64,000 bases of DNA from an uncultured Methanobrevibacter sp. (GTDB taxonomy: Archaea; Methanobacteriota; Methanobacteria; Methanobacteriales; Methanobacteriaceae), in contig NZ_CACYJE010000002.1 in the NCBI RefSeq assembly GCF_902774605.1, forward strand, positions 1 through 64,000. The letters run 5' to 3'. Position 1 is the first letter of the stretch. Each line of letters opens with the position of its first letter. Positions 56,825-64,000 of the stretch are shown in pieces. A program made the position numbers and the translations under genes. Under the pieces are notes generated by a model that did no database searches, had not been told where the DNA came from, and was given only the letters and a program-made list of their open reading frames with translations.

Positions 56825-57274
56825 CTAGTCATCCTTTTTAATTATTTTCACATGATCTTCAAATGTTGAATATTGATCTGTCATTCCCACTAATTCATCT
56901 GGCAACTCTTTATCACCATACTTGATCCTATCAGTAACGGTTTTCTGTTTTCTGATATAGTTTGACCTGTCTTGATTGATATCAAAACCATATGGTATGT
57001 GTTTTTTGCAGATTTCCTCAACGTCATCAATTGTTGATTCCATTGATATCTCAAGGAAAATCCTTGCGGTTTTCACTTGTAAAACAACGTCCTCCCCATT
57101 GATATTGATAACTCTACGTTCCTGGTATTTGGCAGGTAGAGTTGCCTCACCTTTTGGAAATCTAGGGCCATGAATTACTGTTCTTTTAACGTCTTCGAGT
57201 GATTCCAGGTCATTTAATAAACTTTCTGTGGTGTCACTTCCAAGAATCCTGTGGGGAAATATTTCAATATCCAT
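56825..57274 (-). CDS. mcrD: Methyl-coenzyme M reductase operon protein D
   Basis: Accessory protein (149 aa) proposed to help deliver F430 or assemble MCR; it binds the apo-enzyme in published work. The start [24 protein letters not shown] and the central [22 protein letters not shown] resemble the family. The stop overlaps the mcrC ribosome binding site region, so translation is probably coupled. The fold is predicted to be ferredoxin-like. Confidence 0.94.
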   Translation of the reverse strand: MDIEIFPHRILGSDTTESLLNDLESLEDVKRTVIHGPRFPKGEATLPAKYQERRVININGEDVVLQVKTARIFLEISMESTIDDVEEICKKHIPYGFDINQDRSNYIRKQKTVTDRIKYGDKELPDELVGMTDQYSTFEDHVKIIKKDD

Positions 57275-57308
57275 TATAAGACCTTCAAATTAGATTTAAT
57301 CAAAGTAA

Positions 57309-58637
<1,329 letters not shown>

Positions 58638-59123
58638 TTTTTCCCTCCTAAATAAATAGAGTTTAACTAATATACCACTCTCAATGGTAAACTTTTTTAC
58701 CAAATTGAGTTTTAGCTACAAAGCAAGTTTTTGCAATAGCCAGCCATATGGTATACAAATTTTATTTTATAAAAGATATAATATAAAGATTACCTATGAA
58801 ATATTTTAGAAAAGTTTATAAAGTATAATAAAACATTTTGAATTTAAGAAAAAACACTCCAAAAGTAATACTTTTTATTATTGATTAAACGAGATGTTTT
58901 TTAGAAATAATCCATAAAATCTAATTTTAATTGAATTGAAAATAAAATCAGAAATTAAAAATATTTTACTCAACTGATGATTGGTTTTAATGAAAATAAA
59001 GAAAAATAACAAATTATTACTTTTAAGGTTTCAAGTAATAAATAATACTAAAAATAATACTCGAAAAATTTCAAAAAAAGATAGTCGAATTTATAAATAA
59101 AATGAAAATATATAATAATTATT
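58638..59123. promoter_or_regulatory. 486-bp divergent region with the mcr and mmp10 promoters
   Basis: No gene is present. On the minus strand a TTATATTA box (plus ~58779-58787) probably starts the mcr transcript near 58757, giving a leader of about 120 nt. In that leader, arms at 58680-58691 and 58696-58709 pair (CTCAAT plus GGTAAA) with two unpaired bases. CCATATGG (58744-58751) is a palindrome near the start site. On the plus strand TTTATAAATA (59090-59099) lies 25 bp before the mmp10 ATG, so that mRNA appears leaderless. Confidence 0.5.
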
Positions 59124-60371
59124 ATGCAACTTGTAGCTGATGTAGGAGGAATACCTGGAAAGGATTGTAACGGTTTTTGCAAGTACTGTTACTTCAGGAA
59201 GGTGAAGGAAGTAAAAAGTTTTGGCTGTGCACACTGTCTGCCCAACAAGATCGGATGTGAAAGATGCAGCAAGGGAGTTTCAGAAACCCAAGGCGCATTC
59301 AAATCACCATTCGAGGTTATGAATGAGGTTCAAAGCGCCCTCATGATGAACATGAACCGGGGAGAGATAAGCGCATACATCAGCGGAGGCGGAGACATAA
59401 GCTGCTACCCCCACCTGGAAACCCTGACCGCAAACCTGAACCAATTCTCAATACCATCTGTCCTAGGATACACTTGCGGAAAGGGAATAACCGACTCATC
59501 CACAGCTTCAAGACTGATCGACAATGGAGTCAAGGAAGTCTCATTCACCATTTTCTCATCAGACCCTCAGCTTCGAAGGGAATGGGTCAAGGACCCGAAC
59601 CCTCAGGAGGCATTGGATGCATGCAGGATATTCAGCGAAAGCATCGACCTGACCGGAGCCGCAGTAATCATCCCAGGAGTGAATGACGGGGACGTTTTAA
59701 GGCAAACATGCAACGACCTTGAGGAATGGGGCGCAAAGGGAATGCTACTCATGAGGTTTGCAAACACCTTCAACGAGGGCCTGATACTCGGCAACGAGCC
59801 GATCATCAAGGGAATCGAATCCCAGCCGATTGAGGATTTCGCAGAGCTTGTTCGCCAAATAAATTCAGAATACAAGTTCAGAGTCAGCGGAACACCATTA
59901 TGCGACCCTGAAACAGGAGGACCATTTGCAATAGCAAAGGACGAGAATGAAGTGTTCCTGCAATTCATAAAACCGATAACCGGAGAGGCAACAATCATAA
60001 CATCAAAAATAGCCGAACCGTTCATCACCAAAATCTTTGACAAGATAGATGCCGAGAACAATGTCAATGTTGTTGGCGTTGAAAAGGAAATCGCATGCCT
60101 AATCACCAAGGAGGATTTGGAAAAGCTTGATTTGAGCGAGATAAAGGATGCCGTGATATTGCCTGGAAGGGCATTCGTGCATCAGCTTGACGCCGAAAGG
60201 ATCTTAAGTGCAGACGGCACTGACAGGCTGGTTGGCCGTGGCCCCGATACGTTAAGCGTTGACGGTGAACTAAGCATTGACATGACAGATGAGAATGTCA
60301 TAGAAAGAGAGTTAGAAGAATTCAATGACCTTGTGGATGCCATCAACTTCTTCGGAATGAGATTGATTTAA
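59124..60371 (+). CDS. mmp10: Mmp10, radical SAM McrA arginine C-methyltransferase
   Basis: Methanogenesis marker 10 (415 aa), the cobalamin-dependent radical SAM enzyme that methylates the McrA arginine (Arg271 here). The start GIPGKDCNGFCKYCYFRK carries the CxxxCxxC cluster motif, and a second Cys cluster (CAHCLPNKIGCERC) follows closely. ISGGGDIS resembles the GGE-like SAM motif. It is divergent from mcr across a 486-bp spacer and apparently read from a leaderless mRNA. Its cobalamin and Fe-S needs fit the nearby cobY and suf genes. Confidence 0.93.
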   Translation: MQLVADVGGIPGKDCNGFCKYCYFRKVKEVKSFGCAHCLPNKIGCERCSKGVSETQGAFKSPFEVMNEVQSALMMNMNRGEISAYISGGGDISCYPHLETLTANLNQFSIPSVLGYTCGKGITDSSTASRLIDNGVKEVSFTIFSSDPQLRREWVKDPNPQEALDACRIFSESIDLTGAAVIIPGVNDGDVLRQTCNDLEEWGAKGMLLMRFANTFNEGLILGNEPIIKGIESQPIEDFAELVRQINSEYKFRVSGTPLCDPETGGPFAIAKDENEVFLQFIKPITGEATIITSKIAEPFITKIFDKIDAENNVNVVGVEKEIACLITKEDLEKLDLSEIKDAVILPGRAFVHQLDAERILSADGTDRLVGRGPDTLSVDGELSIDMTDENVIERELEEFNDLVDAINFFGMRLI

Positions 60372-60387
60372 AAAAAAAGAAATATTT

Positions 60388-61308
60388 TTAAGAATCCTCA
60401 ACAAGAGAACTCTCAGTATTGATTTTAACCAAGATGTAGTCATACATTTTGGACTTTTTAATTTCAGCTATTTCTGATAATTTCTTACCGTCAATAACCA
60501 CATCGCCAATAGTGTCCGCATATTCATCATAATTCAGCTTTACGCGAACCCCATCGAGTTGTGATGTTACCGGTGTCGGGGAAATGACATCCTCTATTTC
60601 CCTAACCTGATTTTCAATTGCATTTTTAACAACAATGGATGGCACCAACGGCGCGTCAAGAGTCATTTCACGTTTCTTGTCATTCAATATTTGCTCGATG
60701 GTTTCCACTAGCTTGTCCAATGCACGTATGTCAGGCCCTCTCCTGAGCCTTCTTGGGATTCTTCCAAGACCCCCAACGTATGCGTCGGCGCCCGGGAGTT
60801 CCTCAACGTCGATTTCAGGAGCCCCTGTCACGATTACTGGCACGTCTATATCATCATAAAGGAAGGATTTTTCTTTTATGCAATTTTCAAAGCTGCCCAA
60901 TGCAAAAATGGCAATGTCATGCTCTTCAATCAATGCCTTTTCCTCCTCTGTGATGCCGGAGGTTCCTTTTCCATCCCCACGGGCAAGACCAATCATGTTG
61001 TCCTTTGCACCGAATTCACGAAGGTACTCGGATATGTCACATGCTGCGTGCGGCAAGTGGTGTCTTGCGAGTGTCGGTGAAACAATGGCGATCTCGGAAC
61101 CTGCCATTGGAGCAACGGATATTTTTCCCAAAAGTTCCTTGGATTTCCTTTCGATTTTATCAACGTCCTCTAATGGAACAGCCATGTTAAGGACCAGTTC
61201 CATCTGCTGAACGCTGTCCTGAAGAATGAATCCTCCCAAGTCTTCGATCAATTCTCTTATCTCTTCACTCTTGTGAACTCCACCAGTAAATATTAATGTT
61301 TCATACAT
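60388..61308 (-). CDS. mmp7: Methanogenesis marker protein 7
   Basis: A 306-residue protein of marker family 7. In Methanothermobacter it was found with McrC, AtwA and marker proteins in the MCR activation complex. Visible features are a start [56 protein letters not shown] with a His/Cys group that could bind a metal or cluster, and [15 protein letters not shown] 61308 is chosen; the longer frame to 61332 is poor. It converges on mmp10. Confidence 0.88.
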   Translation of the reverse strand: MYETLIFTGGVHKSEEIRELIEDLGGFILQDSVQQMELVLNMAVPLEDVDKIERKSKELLGKISVAPMAGSEIAIVSPTLARHHLPHAACDISEYLREFGAKDNMIGLARGDGKGTSGITEEEKALIEEHDIAIFALGSFENCIKEKSFLYDDIDVPVIVTGAPEIDVEELPGADAYVGGLGRIPRRLRRGPDIRALDKLVETIEQILNDKKREMTLDAPLVPSIVVKNAIENQVREIEDVISPTPVTSQLDGVRVKLNYDEYADTIGDVVIDGKKLSEIAEIKKSKMYDYILVKINTESSLVEDS

Positions 61309-61363
61309 CTTAACAACTCTCGAAAAATGCAATTGTATAATATTATAATTTTTAATTGCTATA

Positions 61364-61882
61364 TTATATTAAATTTTCTAAAATGCCATAGCGCAATTCC
61401 GCCTTTTCAAAGGGGTTTTTGGAAATGCTGTTGTGTGAGGCTATTTCAACCAGGTTTTCTGTTTCTTCAACCCTGTCTTTCAGGTAATCCGGGTAAATGA
61501 CATGGTCAAAGTTACTGGAGACTATATTGAATCCCATGTCCCGAACGATGTCCTTTAGAAATTCAGAGTACACCTTAACATTGATTTGTCGCTTGAAATC
61601 TGAATTCAGGTATTTTTTTAAAATCCCATAATCCTCGAAAAACCCTGCTATTTCATCATCATCCAGTTCATGGCCTGTGAGTTTGGAAACTTCCCTAATG
61701 CTTTCAAAAATCTGTGAGGGAGTGTTGATTTTAATGGCTAGACAATCCATTTCCACCTTACTTTCAGAAAGAAGAATCGCAAAGTCCCCATCCTCCTTAT
61801 CGGGAAATTTATTAACGGCATAATCCTCTATTCCGGCAAGCTTCACTATTTCCTCGCACATTGGTGTTGTGACTATTTTCAT
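61364..61882 (-). CDS. Unknown protein between mmp7 and comB
   Basis: I do not recognise this 172-residue family. It has no membrane segment or signal peptide. [11 protein letters not shown] and [17 protein letters not shown] are Cys-bearing (Cys9 and Cys46). The C-terminal half is helical ([30 protein letters not shown]). It begins at ATG 61882 with no ribosome binding site, so it may be leaderless. It is transcribed with mmp7 (55 bp downstream) and divergently from comB across 40 bp. A role near MCR activation or coenzyme M synthesis is suggested only by position. Confidence 0.6.
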   Translation of the reverse strand: MKIVTTPMCEEIVKLAGIEDYAVNKFPDKEDGDFAILLSESKVEMDCLAIKINTPSQIFESIREVSKLTGHELDDDEIAGFFEDYGILKKYLNSDFKRQINVKVYSEFLKDIVRDMGFNIVSSNFDHVIYPDYLKDRVEETENLVEIASHNSISKNPFEKAELRYGILENLI

Positions 61883-61922
61883 AAGTAATATTATTATATA
61901 TTACTTTAATATACATTACTTC
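61883..61922. promoter_or_regulatory. 40-bp bidirectional promoter between the unknown gene and comB
   Basis: The whole divergent gap is 40 bp. AAGTAATAT (61883-61891) and ATATTACTT (61898-61906) are perfect inverted arms around a six-base centre. The TATA-like run at 61893-61903 lies 26 bp before the comB ATG, and one near 61912 lies 26 bp before the other ATG. Both mRNAs are therefore probably leaderless. Confidence 0.55.
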
Positions 61923-62609
61923 ATGAAGGTGACATTGAGTTTTGAGCAAACAATAAGCAGCGACGTTTCCATAATGGTTGATGCCCTGAGGGCGAGTTCA
62001 ACGATAACGGTGGCTCTGGACAATTTCAAGAGGGTCATCCCCTGCTTCACCCCCGAGGAGGCATTGAAACTGAAAAGTGAATGCGGCGGAATTCTTGCAG
62101 GGGAGCGCATGGGAGCGAAAATCGAGGGATTTGATATCGGCAACACTCCTGTCGGCATTTCCAAGCTTGAAGGTGATGATGACACTCTCATTTTTACAAG
62201 CAGCAACGGAACAAGAATACTTGAGAACATGAGCTCCAAGGTTCTTGTCGGGTCAATGATAAATGCCGAGGCGGCCGGCCTTAAAAGCATTCAACTGGCA
62301 AGCAATCATATTGACGTTGTGATGGCTGGGGTCAAGGGAAAATTTGCAATTGAGGATTTCCTGGCATCCGGCGAGATATTATACTGGATTTGCCAAAATC
62401 TAGACGACTATCAGCTGAGCGAATATGCCAAATCAGCCATCATGGCAAGTCGTGATTATGATAGTCTAAAAGAGGCATTCATCAATTCAAGAACCGGCAT
62501 AAGGTTGGCTGAACTTGGATATGGAGAGGATGTTGAATTTTGCTGTCGAAAAAACATTACAGAGAATGTTGCAATATATGATGATAATGAATTAACTTTA
62601 TATATTTAA
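61923..62609 (+). CDS. comB: 2-phosphosulfolactate phosphatase
   Basis: Second enzyme of coenzyme M synthesis (228 aa), removing the phosphate of 2-phosphosulfolactate. MVDALRASSTITVAL is the conserved start of the active domain, with Asp in VDALRASST and GERMGAKIEGFDIGNTP following. TFTSSNGTRILE-like FTSSNGTRILENM and VMAGVKGKFAIEDFLASGEI are later family blocks. ATG 61923 is chosen because an in-frame upstream start would read through the promoter. No ribosome binding site is present, matching a leaderless transcript. Confidence 0.9.
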   Translation: MKVTLSFEQTISSDVSIMVDALRASSTITVALDNFKRVIPCFTPEEALKLKSECGGILAGERMGAKIEGFDIGNTPVGISKLEGDDDTLIFTSSNGTRILENMSSKVLVGSMINAEAAGLKSIQLASNHIDVVMAGVKGKFAIEDFLASGEILYWICQNLDDYQLSEYAKSAIMASRDYDSLKEAFINSRTGIRLAELGYGEDVEFCCRKNITENVAIYDDNELTLYI

Positions 62610-62657
62610 ATCGATTTATAATATATAATATAATCTATTTATAAAGAAGTGTTTTTT

Positions 62658-63827
62658 TTGAAAAGAGAATGTTTGACCATAATCGGCACTGCCCACGTAT
62701 CCGAGGAAAGTGTGAATGAAGTGAAAGACGCCATTTACGAACAGCACCCGGACGTGGTTGCAATTGAGCTTGACAGGGGCCGATACATTAAATTAAAAAA
62801 ACAGATGATGGGTATCGAAGAAGATGATACAATATCAGTTACCCAAATTATTAAAGACAACAAGGTGGGACTCTTCCTCACAACCACACTGCTGAGCTAT
62901 TTCCAGTCAAAAATCGGGGCAGACCTTGACGTGGCACCAGGTTCAGAGATGATCGGCGCCATAGAGGCAAGCGAGGATCTGGGAATACCGATAGCCTTGA
63001 TTGACCGTGACATAAGCACCACATTGCAGAGGGCATTGAACAAGATGGGATTCATTGAAAAGGCAAAATTCATGTTCGGACTCATCGCCTCAGTGTTCGG
63101 ATTCGGCGATGAGGAGGAAATTGATGTTGAGGAACTGAAGAATCCGGAAAACCTTGATGACCTGATGGAAATGTTCAAGGATGAGGCTCCAAGCGTCCAT
63201 GAAGTATTGGTTCACGAAAGGGACGCTTATCTTGCAGGTAGGATCATGCAGATACCTCAGGACCATGTCATTGCTGTTGTCGGAGCAGGCCACAAGCCGG
63301 GAATTAAAAAATACCTGAACAATCCGGAGACCCTGCCTAATCTTCGTGATTTGGAAGTCATTAACGAGAAAAAGGGAATCCCTTGGGCCAAAATATTTCT
63401 GGGACTGATTCCGGTACTTTTTGTTGTGATATTTTTTCTGGCTTATTTTAGCGGGATAAACATCACCTGGAACATTTATGAATTCATTGCAATAAGCATG
63501 ATAATGGGATTCATAGGTTCAATACTGTCCGGCTCAAAACTGATATCCGCCATTGTCGGAGGATTGGTTGCACCGTTGACCATCATTCACCCATTGCTTG
63601 CTGCAGGATGGTTTTCAGGATTGTGCGAAGCGAAGTTCAGGAAAGTTAGGCAAAGCGACATTAAGAACCTTGCCCATATTGAAAGTTTTCGTGACTTATG
63701 GCAAAACAACATTTTCAGGATACTGCTTGTGGTGATTGGAACCAACCTGGGAGTCAGCATAGCGACCCTGGTGATATTGCCGTCAAGGGTGTTCATACCA
63801 TTATTCATGAAACTCTTCGGAGGATAG
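62658..63827 (+). CDS. TraB/PrgY-family membrane protein
   Basis: A 389-residue protein. Residues 1-230 form a TraB domain: LTIIGTAHVSEESV (with GxxH) and VVAIELDRGRY (conserved Glu and Arg), then VGAGHKPGIKKYL with the second His pattern. The C-terminal third has about five membrane helices. In bacteria PrgY limits peptide pheromone activity and related Tiki proteins are metalloproteases; the archaeal function is unknown. TTG 62658 is preferred; GTG 62649 is possible. It lies 48 bp after comB on the same strand. Confidence 0.8.
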   Translation: MKRECLTIIGTAHVSEESVNEVKDAIYEQHPDVVAIELDRGRYIKLKKQMMGIEEDDTISVTQIIKDNKVGLFLTTTLLSYFQSKIGADLDVAPGSEMIGAIEASEDLGIPIALIDRDISTTLQRALNKMGFIEKAKFMFGLIASVFGFGDEEEIDVEELKNPENLDDLMEMFKDEAPSVHEVLVHERDAYLAGRIMQIPQDHVIAVVGAGHKPGIKKYLNNPETLPNLRDLEVINEKKGIPWAKIFLGLIPVLFVVIFFLAYFSGINITWNIYEFIAISMIMGFIGSILSGSKLISAIVGGLVAPLTIIHPLLAAGWFSGLCEAKFRKVRQSDIKNLAHIESFRDLWQNNIFRILLVVIGTNLGVSIATLVILPSRVFIPLFMKLFGG

Positions 63828-63891
63828 AATAGCTTTATATAATATATTAAAAATATTATTATTACGATTAATTTTAAATGGATAAAATATC

Positions 63892-64000
63892 ATGTATCTA
63901 ATATTTCGATGCGACTGTGGAAGGGCATTATATGCCAAGGAGGGAGTGGCCACACGAAAGTGCGTGTGCGGAAAAACCTTGAAAGTGAAATCAAGACGCA
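63892..64000 (+). CDS. DUF1922 zinc-ribbon protein (partial)
   Basis: The frame from ATG 63892 runs off the window after 36 codons. It reads CDCG near residue 7 and CVCG near residue 24, a zinc-ribbon knuckle pair, with a basic stretch KVKSRR. This matches the start of DUF1922 proteins, whose member MTH1184 has a solved fold; in Methanothermobacter it also lies near a TraB and comB-like gene, as I recall. The function is unknown. Confidence 0.7.
   Translation, partial: MYLIFRCDCGRALYAKEGVATRKCVCGKTLKVKSRR

Overview
The window is chromosomal DNA of a hydrogenotrophic methanogenic archaeon, most likely a Methanobrevibacter or close relative (order Methanobacteriales). The evidence is a complete mcrBDCGA operon followed directly by mtrEDCBAFGH, an mvhDGAB hydrogenase operon, methanogenesis marker proteins 7, 9, 10 and 14, coenzyme F420 and methanopterin genes, an MreB-like protein (seen in pseudomurein methanogens), archaeal topoisomerase VI and L10e, AT-rich intergenic DNA with TTTATATA-type boxes, and GGAGG or GGTGAT ribosome binding sites. 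The genus is inferred; no rRNA gene is present to confirm it.

Layout. 1-0.4 kb: frameshifted 3' end of an IS200/IS605-type tnpB with its right-end hairpin. 0.5-7.8 kb: DUF447 protein, a KH-domain protein, topoisomerase VI B and A, then a copper module (CsoR-like repressor, P-type ATPase, CopZ-like chaperone) with two matching 18-bp operators. 7.8-13.9 kb: hydrolase, secreted protein, archaeal GAPDH, endonuclease-IV-like protein, zinc ribbon protein, metallophosphoesterase and an AAA ATPase. 13.9-16.2 kb: mmp9-sirC-hemA, linking tetrapyrrole synthesis to a methanogenesis marker. 16.3-18.6 kb: YgjP-like metalloprotease and the MCR-activating ATPase AtwA. 18.7-23.8 kb: a seven-gene run exbB-exbD-purO-cofE-cofD-arfA-MJ0144-like. 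23.9-26.3 kb: RNase HII, MreB-like protein and an unknown partner. 26.7-33.2 kb: archaetidylserine synthase, DUF515 protein, sortase, MptD, MfnA and PEP synthase. 33.4-35.1 kb: a complete IS1182-family insertion sequence with inverted repeats and a 5-bp target duplication. 35.2-39.6 kb: L10e, Pcc1-like, zinc-finger membrane protein, nucleotidyltransferase and dihydroorotase.

39.6-63.8 kb is a methanogenesis island, mostly on the minus strand. It carries mvhDGAB (hydrogenase feeding heterodisulfide reductase), sufCB (Fe-S assembly), a PRC-barrel protein, cobY (cobamide assembly), mmp14, the Na+-pumping methyltransferase operon, the methyl-coenzyme M reductase operon, mmp10 (McrA arginine methylase), mmp7, an unknown gene, comB (coenzyme M synthesis) and a TraB protein. 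The last steps of methanogenesis therefore sit beside genes that build, modify and activate the enzymes and supply cofactors: Fe-S clusters, cobamide, F430 precursors, F420, methanopterin, methanofuran and coenzyme M.

The most useful leads are: an unknown gene divergent from comB across a 40-bp symmetric promoter; a duplicated Cys module in marker protein 9; a CxxCxxC tail on SufC written in the sufC/sufB overlap; ExbB/ExbD in an F420/purine operon; a sortase with a DUF515 protein; an unknown gene coupled to mreB; palindromes at the predicted start sites of the mvh and mtr operons; and several terminator-like hairpins that contain the stop codon. I saw no CRISPR array, tRNA or rRNA gene. Promoter and terminator calls come from reading by eye, without folding or model scoring.
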